The position numbers and the translations under genes are program-made. Shown piece by piece: positions 9,627 to 16,665 of a stretch of 64,000 bases of DNA. Source of the stretch: Salinirubellus salinus (GTDB lineage Archaea; Halobacteriota; Halobacteria; Halobacteriales; Haloarculaceae). The notes under the pieces were generated by a model. It worked only from the letters and a program-made list of their open reading frames with translations. It did not search any database and was not told the DNA's origin. Within the stretch, counting starts at the first letter, position 1, and every line of letters starts with the position of its first letter. The stretch spans positions 3,286,001-3,350,000 of the forward strand of contig NZ_CP104003.1 in the NCBI RefSeq assembly GCF_025231485.1, written 5' to 3'.

Positions 9627-9654
9627 GCGACCAGCGGCCGCCGGGTGGACAAAC

Positions 9655-9662
9655 GCTATACT
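9655..9662 (+). promoter_or_regulatory. TATA box of the Bat-type regulator
   Basis: GCTATACT sits about 30 nt before the GTG at 9690. This supports a leaderless transcript and decides between the possible starts. Confidence 0.5.
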
Positions 9663-9689
9663 CGACCGCCACTCGACGGGAGGTGTGAC

Positions 9690-10370
9690 GTGCGAGTACG
9701 CGGTCGACGCGAGGGTCAGCCGGTGAGACGCGCGCGGTTCCGCCTGTGGCTCCCCGAGGGGCTCTGGGTGGCCGAGGTGTCCCGAGCGTTCCCGGACGCG
9801 AGCCTCCGACTCCTCACGGCGGTCCCGATGGGTGACCGGACACTCGAACTCGGCGAGACGCGGGCCGACGACCCGCGGGCCGTCGTCGAGGCCATCCGCG
9901 ACCACCCCGACGTGCGCTCGCTCGACCTGCTCCACTGCGACGCGGCGCGCTCGCTCTCGAAGTACGAGACGCGCGACCGGGCGCTGTTCGAGTTCCTCGG
10001 CGGCAGTTCGCTCCTCCCCGAGTTCCCGCTCGTCGTCGAGGACGGCGTGATGACGTTCGCCATCACCGCCACGCAGGCCGACTTCGAGGCGTTCGGCGAC
10101 CGACTGGACGCCAGCGGCCTGCGCTACGAACTGCTGTCGGCCGTCGGTCGAGACGGATCGGGAGGCGACCCGCTCACCGACCGTCAACTGGAGTGTCTCA
10201 CCGTCGCCGAGCGGATGGGCTACTTCGAGGTGCCACGTGAGTGCTCGCTCGCCGAGGTGGCCGACGCACTCGGCGTGGACACGTCGACGGTCAGCGAGAC
10301 CATCCGACGCGGTACCGCACACGTGCTGGAGCGATTCCTGTCCGAGCGCCGCCGCGCTCCGGACCGCTGA
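9690..10370 (+). CDS. Bacterio-opsin-activator-type HTH regulator
   Basis: From the GTG at 9690 the product has 226 aa. The N-terminal approx. 160 residues form the variable sensor-like region of this family. The C-terminal HTH_10 domain has the hallmark LTDRQLECLTVAERMGYFEVP opening and a recognition segment VDTSTVSETIRR. HTH_10 proteins are haloarchaeal transcription regulators, and the ligand of this one cannot be told. The start follows from the TATA box at 9655. A longer reading from 9645 would begin upstream of the TATA box itself. Downstream lies the left direct repeat of the AT-rich island. Confidence 0.85.
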   Translation: MRVRGRREGQPVRRARFRLWLPEGLWVAEVSRAFPDASLRLLTAVPMGDRTLELGETRADDPRAVVEAIRDHPDVRSLDLLHCDAARSLSKYETRDRALFEFLGGSSLLPEFPLVVEDGVMTFAITATQADFEAFGDRLDASGLRYELLSAVGRDGSGGDPLTDRQLECLTVAERMGYFEVPRECSLAEVADALGVDTSTVSETIRRGTAHVLERFLSERRRAPDR

Positions 10371-10388
10371 CTCTGCGGCTCGAGTATC

Positions 10389-10435
10389 GGTGGCGGCTCA
10401 GCCAGAGTTCCTCGTCAGAAGGGGCTCGGTGGGGG
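10389..10435. repeat. Left 47-bp direct repeat of the AT-rich island
   Basis: This 47-bp sequence starts GGTGGCGGCTCAG and ends CTCGGTGGGGG. It aligns without gaps to 12460-12506, with 36 of 47 identical bases: 13/13 at the left end and 19/21 at the right end, around a diverged centre. The two copies bracket the winged-helix/nucleotidyltransferase gene pair. They could be attachment-site or target duplications, or remnants of a larger duplicated element. Confidence 0.75.
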
Positions 10436-10607
10436 AATCGCGGTATCTACTAGTGAATCTACGGCCCTCTCTGACATTTATTCCCGGCGGTTCAGCGGCC
10501 GCTCCGCTCCTGAACATCTGACTCTTCTTCGCAACTAGCCCGGTCGCTGTAACTGGTAGGGTAGACTAGAACGGGACTAGCCAGATATTCTGACTAGCTT
10601 ACTAGTT
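10436..10607. other. AT-rich spacer with six ACTAG motifs
   Basis: This non-coding stretch is markedly richer in A and T than its surroundings. It contains ACTAG six times (10449, 10534, 10565, 10576, 10593, 10601). It also holds an imperfect hairpin GTTCAG...CTGAAC at 10490-10515 around a GCGGCCGC core. No open frame of note was found. CTAG is very scarce in the rest of the window, so the clustering marks this DNA as unlike the host background or as a binding-site array. Confidence 0.6.
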
Positions 10608-10655
10608 GTCTCGTAGTACGAAAACGATATATGAACCAGTTTCGTAATTCGAGAC
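10608..10655 (+). promoter_or_regulatory. Palindromic operator around the TATA box of the island operon
   Basis: The left arm GTCTCGTAGTACGAAA (10608-10623) and right arm TTTCGTAATTCGAGAC (10640-10655) are inverted repeats matching at 14 of 16 bases. The 16-nt spacer holds the TATA-like CGATATATG. The coding start lies 3 nt after the right arm, so the transcript is probably leaderless. A dimeric regulator bound here would block TBP access. Autorepression by the first gene product is inferred. Confidence 0.7.
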
Positions 10656-10658
10656 AAA

Positions 10659-11609
10659 ATGATGTCTGAAAGCCAATTAGAGCTCCTGTCATATCTCGTG
10701 GGTGAACCGGGTGAAGAGACCTCAATCAGTGACCTCGCCGAGGGGATCGGTTGGAGCGACGGATATGTGTCGCGAGTGGTTTCCGAACTGGACTCTAACG
10801 GGTACGTGCGCACGAAGCGAGATGGACGACAGAAACTCGTCGCACTGTCCGAAATTGAACCGATAGAGCGACTCGAATCGCTCATGCTCGAGTACGATCA
10901 CGTCGACTTTCCTACTCTCATCGCCGGGTCTGGACTTGCCCTGCTCTACTACCTCGACGAGCCCCGGACTGCGACCGTACTCAGCGAGATGAGTGGCGTC
11001 AGCCGTGCGACGGTATATAAACGGCTGAACACGCTCCAACGCGTCGGCATCGTCGGCAAATCCGAGTCACACTATCGACTCAACGAGCCGTTCTCCTCAC
11101 TCTCTAGAATCGCACGCGGGCTGGCCCACCACGAGCACCGACGAGAGGCGGAGCGCTACACGAGCGGCGTCAATATTCGGTGGGAGACGCACGACGAGTA
11201 CCTCTTCGCGTGTGATACCGAATTCGTCGCTGAACAGTTCCACGAGACTGGACCAGGGCTCTTCGCCGAGTTCGATATCCCTCTCCTTACGCGGCAGCGA
11301 CGGCACTACTTTCGCTCTGACCGAACCACAAACATCTCTGCTGCCGACCTCGTGTGTCACACACTCCTGATCGACGACGGAGCTCGCTATCGAACGTATT
11401 CACTACTCCTCATCCAAGCCGAGCGTGTCGGCCGCGATACCTTGAGAGACACCGCCGAACACTACAGTCCAGAAGCAGGGGTGGATTTGCGGTCGATAGT
11501 TGACGAACTGATTGAGTACCTAGAGACCGAGGGTGAAGTCCCGACCGACCAGTTGCCCTCGTGGCAAGAGTTCAAGAACACCGCTGCTGACTACGAGATA
11601 GACGTATGA
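10659..11609 (+). CDS. Winged-helix regulator, putative antitoxin partner
   Basis: The 316-aa soluble protein has an N-terminal winged helix (residues about 1-65: SISDLAEGIGWSDGYVSRVV, then a KRDGRQKL wing). A second helix-turn-helix follows near 105-150 (TVLSEMSGVSRATVYKRLN). A C-terminal domain of about 160 residues was not recognised. Codon use is more A/T-ending than in the neighbours, indicating transfer. It overlaps the next gene by ATGA (11606-11609), so the two are translated together, and a palindrome covers its promoter. In AbiE-type toxin-antitoxin pairs the first gene encodes a winged-helix antitoxin that represses its own promoter, and the layout here is the same. Sequence family membership in AbiEi was not shown. 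M1 (10659) and M2 (10662) are both possible starts. Confidence 0.8.
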   Translation: MMSESQLELLSYLVGEPGEETSISDLAEGIGWSDGYVSRVVSELDSNGYVRTKRDGRQKLVALSEIEPIERLESLMLEYDHVDFPTLIAGSGLALLYYLDEPRTATVLSEMSGVSRATVYKRLNTLQRVGIVGKSESHYRLNEPFSSLSRIARGLAHHEHRREAERYTSGVNIRWETHDEYLFACDTEFVAEQFHETGPGLFAEFDIPLLTRQRRHYFRSDRTTNISAADLVCHTLLIDDGARYRTYSLLLIQAERVGRDTLRDTAEHYSPEAGVDLRSIVDELIEYLETEGEVPTDQLPSWQEFKNTAADYEIDV

Positions 11610-12445
11610 CTGCTCGCGCCCGGTTCGACCGTGAGTACATCGAACGCGAGTTGAACCGCATCGCCGAACACCTGCAGACGGACGTCGACGCATATCTCAT
11701 CGGCGGAGGGGCGATGTCCCTCCGAAATCTCAAGGACACGACCAAGGATATCGACCTCGTGGTCGCGAACGAGACGGCGTTCACGAGGCTCATGGGGACG
11801 CTTCAGGAACTCGGGTACGAAGAAGTCACTGACCTCGGTCAAGAGTACGACGAACTGGGCGCTCGGCACTGCGTGCGAAACGCAGAGGGGTGCCAACTCG
11901 ATCTCTTCCACCGACAGATTGCCGATAAACTGTTCTTCAGCGACGGAATGCGCGAGCGAAGCGATTCGTTCCTCTCGACACGACACCTGTCGGTCGGCCT
12001 CGTCTCACTAGATGATATCTTCCTCTTCAAATCCGTCGCAGAGCGACCCGACGACATCGGTGACATGGCGACGCTCGTCCAGACTGGGCTCGACTTCGAG
12101 GCAATTGAAGCAGAAATCGCCACGCAAGTGGAGTTACTCGGAGGCGAACGGTTTGTGACGATCGTCGCCGAGTCCTTGCAGCGGCTCGACGAACAGGAAG
12201 GCATCCAGACCCCGCTCGACGACATGGTCCACGACTACTACGAACGGTACATGGATGGCTACGAACTCCGGGTACAGCTTGACGAGGACGAGCCCAAGTC
12301 GATAACGGAGGTAGCTGAAGAACTAGGGGTTACGGAAGCGGAAATCGAGCAGCGCGTGGAGTACTTGGCGGAATACGGGTTCGCTGAACGAACGGAGGTC
12401 GGGGTTCGCGATACTGGGAAGCGGGACCGGTTCAAGCGTTCGTGA
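11606..12445 (+). CDS. Nucleotidyltransferase-fold protein, putative toxin
   Basis: The 279-aa protein carries the minimal nucleotidyltransferase signature: LIGGGAMSLR (residues 31-40), then TKDIDLVV with the metal-binding pair Asp48/Asp50, and a third acid in CQLDLF (Asp99). The active site therefore looks intact. This is the pattern of DUF6036/AbiEii/MenT-like enzymes, several of which modify tRNA or proteins as toxins. An all-alpha middle region follows. At the C-terminus (about 232-265) there is an extra helix-turn-helix (SITEVAEELGVTEAEIEQRV) and a basic tail ending KRDRFKRS. The reaction and target are unknown. Its start overlaps the regulator gene by 4 nt. An alternative is a non-toxic regulator or antitoxin of the MNT type. 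Confidence 0.8.
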   Translation: MTARARFDREYIERELNRIAEHLQTDVDAYLIGGGAMSLRNLKDTTKDIDLVVANETAFTRLMGTLQELGYEEVTDLGQEYDELGARHCVRNAEGCQLDLFHRQIADKLFFSDGMRERSDSFLSTRHLSVGLVSLDDIFLFKSVAERPDDIGDMATLVQTGLDFEAIEAEIATQVELLGGERFVTIVAESLQRLDEQEGIQTPLDDMVHDYYERYMDGYELRVQLDEDEPKSITEVAEELGVTEAEIEQRVEYLAEYGFAERTEVGVRDTGKRDRFKRS

Positions 12446-12459
12446 GCCCGGAATGAATG

Positions 12460-12506
12460 GGTGGCGGCTCAGTTTAGGCTGATCATCAGAAAGGGCTCAG
12501 TGGGGG
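12460..12506. repeat. Right 47-bp direct repeat of the AT-rich island
   Basis: This is the second copy of the 10389-10435 repeat. It begins 15 bp after the nucleotidyltransferase stop codon, and its left 13 bp are identical to the left copy. Together the repeats enclose about 2.07 kb, consistent with a small mobile cassette without its own recombinase. Confidence 0.75.
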
Positions 12507-12662
12507 TAACCGTCATCATCGCCGCCGACTGGCGTTCGGAGGCAGGGACACAAAAACTCGTCCGTCCGTGGCGCTCGCGACATGGGCCACGGCGGCCATC
12601 GCGGCGACCGGCGACAGTGAAACACTCCGGAACGGCTCACGACGACCACTCACGCGCCCGTG

Positions 12663-14219
12663 TCAGCTCGGTGGTCCCCGACCAGGGCCTCCCTCGCCGT
12701 CGCCCTCCGGACCTCGCCCACGTCCTCTGTCGTTGTCGTCTCTGTCGTCGTTGTCGTCTCTGTCGTCGTCGTCATCCTCGTCATCTTCGTCGTCTCTGTC
12801 GTCGTTGTCGTCTCTGTCGTCGTCGTCATCCTCGTCATCTTCGTCGTCTCTGTCGTCGTTGTCGTCTCTGTCGTCGTCGTCATCCTCGTCATCTTCGTCG
12901 TCTCTGTCGTCGTCGTCATCCTCGTCATCTTCGTCGTCTCTGTCGTCGTCGTCATCCTCGTCATCTTCGTCGTCTCTGTCGTCGTCGTCATCCTCGTCAT
13001 CTTCGTCGTCTCTGTCGTCGTTGTCGTCTCTGTCGTCGTCGTCATCCTCGTCATCTTCGTCGTCTCTGTCGTCGTTGTCGTCTCTGTCGTCGTCGTCATC
13101 CTCGTCATCTTCGTCGTCTCTGTCGTCGTTGTCGTCTCTGTCGTCCTCGTCCTGCGTGCACCGGTGGTCGTTCTCGAACCAGCCGTCCGGGGTCTCGACG
13201 GCGAGGACCTTCTCGTCGCCGGTGACCCGCCACTTGAACAGGGGGCTGTCGCCGAACTGGCCGGGGACCCGCTGGAGGTGGCCCCCCGAGATCTCGACCT
13301 CGTACTGGCCGGCCGTCGTCTTCACGGTCACCCCGACGGACCCGTCGAACGACCTCTCGAAGACGACCCACGCCTCGCTACACCGTTTGAACTCGACGGT
13401 CTCGACCGGGGCGACCGACCGCTCGTCGTCGTCCACCTCGTGTCCGTCCCCGCCGTCGCAGGTGCCCGTCTCGAGGGTGACGGCGGTCGTCTGGTCCAGC
13501 GACACCCGTTTCACCCCGTCACCGTCTGGACTGAGGAGTTCCCACGACTCGACGGTCCCCTCGTAGTGCTGCCCGAACAGCGCCGCGTCCTCGTCGAAGC
13601 CCGGCGTGATGGTGACCGAGAACTCGTCACCGAGGCCACGGAAGGCGCCCCCGTCCGTCCGTCCGTCGGCCCACGTCCAGTCGACGACGTGGACCGGGTC
13701 GTCGACCCGCCAGACGTCGTAGTTGCTCTCGGCGATCGCACCGGTCTCCGGGTCGACGTAGTAGTCGTCCCTGACGGCCCATGACCCGTCGGCCGGGAGT
13801 CCCTCGAGTTCGAGCGTGACCGAACCCCCGCCGGTCGGGCCGGCCTCGAGACTGCCGTGGACGACGACCAGACTCAGTCCCTCCGGCCCGTCGTAGAGCA
13901 GCAGGAGACTCGTCCCGTCGCGCTGGAGGGCGGCGGTCCCCTCGGACGAGTACGGGGTCCCATCGCCCTGGGGGAACGCGCCGTTCGTCTCGCTCACGTA
14001 CTGTCCGGGCAGGCGATAGTCGTAGAACGCCTCGACCGACTGGTCGCCGCTGAACGCCGGCACGGGGACACAGGTGTCGCCCTGTCGTAGCACGACCGAG
14101 GGCTCACCGCCACTGGCGGACGAACTCCCCGCGAGCGCTAGCCCGCCGACCGTCGCGCCGATGCTTCCGAGGACCGCTCGTCTGGTCGCGCCGGGGAACT
14201 GGGGCAGTCTGTCGGACAT
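12663..14219 (-). CDS. TAT-secreted protein with Asp-rich repeat tail
   Basis: The 518-aa product has a TAT signal (ATRRAVLGSIGATVGG) and a predicted cleavage region near ASGG. About 330 residues of beta-rich domains follow, with three pairs of Cys (DTCVPV, TGTC, KRCSEA, RCTQ), the last part resembling a small domain reading VEFKRCSEAWVVFERSF. The tail is about 140 residues built from D/E/N/R repeats, and it ends RGRGRGPEGDGEGGPGRG. The first ATG-initiated reading is at 14219; a GTG at 14228 would add three residues. An AT-rich TATA-like element lies about 40 nt upstream. The acidic tail could bind cations or hold water at the cell surface. No family was recognised, and function is unknown. 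Confidence 0.8.
   Translation of the reverse strand: MSDRLPQFPGATRRAVLGSIGATVGGLALAGSSSASGGEPSVVLRQGDTCVPVPAFSGDQSVEAFYDYRLPGQYVSETNGAFPQGDGTPYSSEGTAALQRDGTSLLLLYDGPEGLSLVVVHGSLEAGPTGGGSVTLELEGLPADGSWAVRDDYYVDPETGAIAESNYDVWRVDDPVHVVDWTWADGRTDGGAFRGLGDEFSVTITPGFDEDAALFGQHYEGTVESWELLSPDGDGVKRVSLDQTTAVTLETGTCDGGDGHEVDDDERSVAPVETVEFKRCSEAWVVFERSFDGSVGVTVKTTAGQYEVEISGGHLQRVPGQFGDSPLFKWRVTGDEKVLAVETPDGWFENDHRCTQDEDDRDDNDDRDDEDDEDDDDDRDDNDDRDDEDDEDDDDDRDDNDDRDDEDDEDDDDDRDDEDDEDDDDDRDDEDDEDDDDDRDDEDDEDDDDDRDDNDDRDDEDDEDDDDDRDDNDDRDDEDDEDDDDDRDDNDDRDDNDRGRGRGPEGDGEGGPGRGPPS
12740..13144 (-). repeat. 54-bp and 36-bp coding tandem repeats
   Basis: The 3' end of the secreted-protein gene is made of two related units. 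The longer (54 bp) encodes DDRDDNDDRDDEDDEDDD. The shorter (36 bp) encodes DDRDDEDDEDDD. Reading from the N-terminal side the order is three long, three short, two long, then a partial long unit. The short unit equals the long unit lacking its first 18 bp, so unequal crossover or slippage built the array. Boundaries are approximate. Confidence 0.85.
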
Positions 14220-14351
14220 GTAACTCACACACCACTAGCGGCGGACAGGATCGCCACCTATTGTATTCCTGTCCATACTCGGTGAGTATCCTCTCGGTAC
14301 TGGACGGTCACGGCCGGCAGAGTGACACCGGACGCCGACGCGTCCAGCGAC

Positions 14352-14978
14352 TCAGACTACCCTGAACACACGGATCGTGTCCCGGTCGGTCGGTTCGACC
14401 AGCAGCTGTGCCAGCCCCAGCCCCGAGAACACCTCCTTCCAGTTCCGGTGGAACAGGGGGAACTCGCCGGCGCCGTCGTCGACGACGCTGACCCGTTCCT
14501 CGCCCCGGCCGCGCCGTGGGCTGTTGCCCTCGTTCTCCGCCGTCACGAGCAGGTCGCTCGTGACCCGCGTCAGCGCCTCGAACACCCAGGTCTCGTCGGG
14601 GTGGACGTGCTGGAGCGTCTCGACCGAGTAGACCACGTCGAAGGCGTCGTCCTCGAACTCGGGAAGGAGGTCCTCGATGGCGCCGTGGTGGAAGGTCCCC
14701 GTCTCGGCCAGCCGGGGGTAGTACTCGGCCATCACGTCGAACGACGACTCGTTGATGTCGAGGCCGGTGAGGTTCTCGTAGCCCGCGTCGAGGAGGTGGG
14801 CGAGGTGCCGGCCGGAGCTACACCCCACCTCGAGGACGGCGGCGTCCTCGTCGACGTAGTGGTCGAACACGGCTGCGAGCGTCTCGCTCACCTCGTTCGG
14901 CCCGATGTCGGCGTAGTAGGCGGGCGAGTAGTCCTGTGAACGTTCGGCCCACCCCCTGCGGTTCTCGTCCGGGTCCAT
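14352..14978 (-). CDS. Class I SAM-dependent methyltransferase
   Basis: The 208-aa protein has the SAM-binding motif I VLEVGCSSGRHL, the motif II acid in GLDINESSF, the post-I region GAIEDLLPEFEDDAFDVVYS and motif III-like VTSDLLVTAENEGN. The fold is a Rossmann methyltransferase and the substrate is unknown. The ATG at 14978 has a TATA-like TCTTTAG about 25-30 nt upstream, suggesting a leaderless transcript. Readings that begin further upstream are Arg/Pro-rich and unlikely. Confidence 0.88.
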   Translation of the reverse strand: MDPDENRRGWAERSQDYSPAYYADIGPNEVSETLAAVFDHYVDEDAAVLEVGCSSGRHLAHLLDAGYENLTGLDINESSFDVMAEYYPRLAETGTFHHGAIEDLLPEFEDDAFDVVYSVETLQHVHPDETWVFEALTRVTSDLLVTAENEGNSPRRGRGEERVSVVDDGAGEFPLFHRNWKEVFSGLGLAQLLVEPTDRDTIRVFRVV

Positions 14979-15162
14979 ACCCGGTGCAGGGACCGCGGGA
15001 CTAAAGACTCGGCTCTCCGGTCGCCTCCCGCTCGGCCCCCGAGTCAGACGCGGGCACCTCCGGGGTGGATTCGTACGTCGAGGGGGAGTCGACGGCCCGC
15101 CCGAGTCGAGCGAGCGGCGGGGGCAGGCGGTCCGCGACCCCCAGCGCGCGGGTGTACTCGCG

Positions 15163-15324
15163 GTGCCCGCCACCGTCGCCCTGCTGGTGGTCCCGCTGGT
15201 CGCCGGGGCACTCGACACCGGGCTGGCGACGCCGCTCGCGCGCTGGATGTTCTGGGTCCCGTGCCTCGGGGCGAGCTACCTGCTCTCGGTCGCCGTCGGC
15301 GCCGTGTACCGGACGGTCAGGTGA
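15163..15324 (+). CDS. Small two-helix membrane protein
   Basis: An open frame from GTG 15163 to TGA 15324 encodes 53 aa. One hydrophobic helix (ATVALLVVPLVAGAL) is followed by a second (WMFWVPCLGASYLLSVAVGAVY) and a basic end RTVR, a natural membrane-protein profile. The frame stays open further upstream (…RDPQRAGVLAVPAT…) without any ATG or GTG back to the methyltransferase promoter. Either the GTG is used, or the true start was lost by a frameshift in the upstream segment. The gene ends 19 bp before the convergent Nudix-fusion gene. No family assigned. Confidence 0.5.
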   Translation: MPATVALLVVPLVAGALDTGLATPLARWMFWVPCLGASYLLSVAVGAVYRTVR

Positions 15325-15343
15325 CGGGGACGACCCGACGGGG

Positions 15344-16609
15344 CTACCGCTCGTCCCAGGCGGCCAGCGACGCGTGCTCGGCGGCGACCTCGGCCACACT
15401 CGCGGTGTCGAGCGCGCCGTGGTCGGTGAGCACGCCGGTCACGAGGTCGGCCGGCGTCACGTCGAACGTCGGGTTCAGCACGTCGAGTGGCGCGTCCCCG
15501 TCGTACACCGCCCCGGGCGACCCGGATTCGAGGTGCGGTTCCTCGCGTGCGGTCACCTTGTCGGCCGCACAGACGACGTAGACGGGCACCCCCTCACGTG
15601 CGGCCGCGAGCGCCACGAGGCGGGTGCCGGTCTTGTTCACCACCGAGCCGTCGGCGAGGACGGCGTCGGCACCCACGACCACTGCGTCCACCATCTCGGT
15701 GGCGAGGACGTGGCCGACGGCGGCGTCGGTGTGGAGCGTCACCTCGCGCTCGGGAGCGAGTGACTCGGCGACACCCACTCCCTCGCGGGCGGGGCGCGAC
15801 TCCGCGACGAACACCTGGGACGGGTCGGCCGACTCGATGGCGCCGCAGACCGTGCCCGACCGCGAGAGCGTGAGTACCGTGTCGGGCGCGTCCGGCGAGT
15901 CCGGCCACGCGGCGGCCCGTTCGTCCGCGTCGAACGCCTCGGCCAGCCCCTCGCTCGCGGCTCGTTCGACCGCCGCGGGGTCGTCGGCGTCCCCCGCGCG
16001 GGCCATCGCCCGGTTCACCCGGTTCTCGACGACGGCCATCGCGGGCCGGGCGCCGCGGAGCGCTCGCGCGACCGAACGGACGGGACGCTCGACCTGCCCG
16101 TCGACCCGGAGAGCGGCCTCGTCTCGCAGGCACTCCAGCGCCCGGTAGGAGAGGTAGGCGGAGCCGTGGTCGGTGTCGGCGGCGACCGTCTCGACGGTCG
16201 GTCGGACCCGGTCGTAGGAGGTCCACAGCCGGGGGACGGTGTCGCGCCGCAGGAGTTCGGTCGGGGCACACCACTCGTACTCGCTGGTCTCCTCGTTCGG
16301 CTCGACCGCGCGCGTCTCGCAGTCGAACAGGAACGGGTGGACGCGCCAGCGGCGCTCGCCGTCGTCCACGTCGAACGGGTCGCCCATGCGGGCGAGCGAC
16401 ACGACGCCCTCGTCGAGGCCGGTCTCCTCGCGTATCTCCGCACGGGCGGCCGTCTCCGGGGGCTGTGTCACGCCCTCGTCGGTGGCGACGTGCCCCGCGA
16501 CGGTCCCCCACTGGTCGACGTAGGTGCCGACGGCGTCGCTCCGGCGGAACAGGAGGACCTCGCCGCGGTGCCGCAGGAAGACGGTGACGACCGGCGTTCG
16601 TTCGGCCAT
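15344..16609 (-). CDS. Nudix hydrolase fused to an eIF2B-like domain
   Basis: The 421-aa two-domain protein has an N-terminal Nudix domain (residues about 5-140) that keeps the catalytic helix end AEIREETGL. The usual Gly-x5-Glu first half of the Nudix box is disturbed (GHVATDEGVTQPPETAAR), and the Arg of REx is Ala. The C-terminal domain (about 160-421) belongs to the eIF2B-alpha/ribose-1,5-bisphosphate isomerase-like family, shown by LTLSRSGTV, VFVAESRPAREG and the GADAVLADGSVVNKTGT motif. eIF2B-like archaeal proteins include sugar-phosphate isomerases of nucleoside salvage. A joint role on a nucleotide-sugar substrate is inferred. The gene converges on a small membrane gene and is divergent from the phosphodiesterase. 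Confidence 0.88.
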   Translation of the reverse strand: MAERTPVVTVFLRHRGEVLLFRRSDAVGTYVDQWGTVAGHVATDEGVTQPPETAARAEIREETGLDEGVVSLARMGDPFDVDDGERRWRVHPFLFDCETRAVEPNEETSEYEWCAPTELLRRDTVPRLWTSYDRVRPTVETVAADTDHGSAYLSYRALECLRDEAALRVDGQVERPVRSVARALRGARPAMAVVENRVNRAMARAGDADDPAAVERAASEGLAEAFDADERAAAWPDSPDAPDTVLTLSRSGTVCGAIESADPSQVFVAESRPAREGVGVAESLAPEREVTLHTDAAVGHVLATEMVDAVVVGADAVLADGSVVNKTGTRLVALAAAREGVPVYVVCAADKVTAREEPHLESGSPGAVYDGDAPLDVLNPTFDVTPADLVTGVLTDHGALDTASVAEVAAEHASLAAWDER

Positions 16610-16665
16610 GACGGTCCTCGTACGGCCGGGGGTACATTGACGGTGGCGCCCGTCTTCCCGCCGGT

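Noticed and set aside
10490-10515. GTTCAG…CTGAAC hairpin with a GCGGCCGC core as an insertion-sequence end
   Set aside because: No matching inverted repeat exists at the other side of the island and no transposase is present.
12740-13144. CRISPR-like array of short repeats
   Set aside because: The units are directly adjacent, have no unique spacers and lie in frame inside a protein gene.
12568-13566. Plus-strand Ser- and Val-rich frames over the repeat tail
   Set aside because: Poly-Ser or poly-Val reading is the antisense of the Asp-rich repeat; the minus strand has a full TAT protein.
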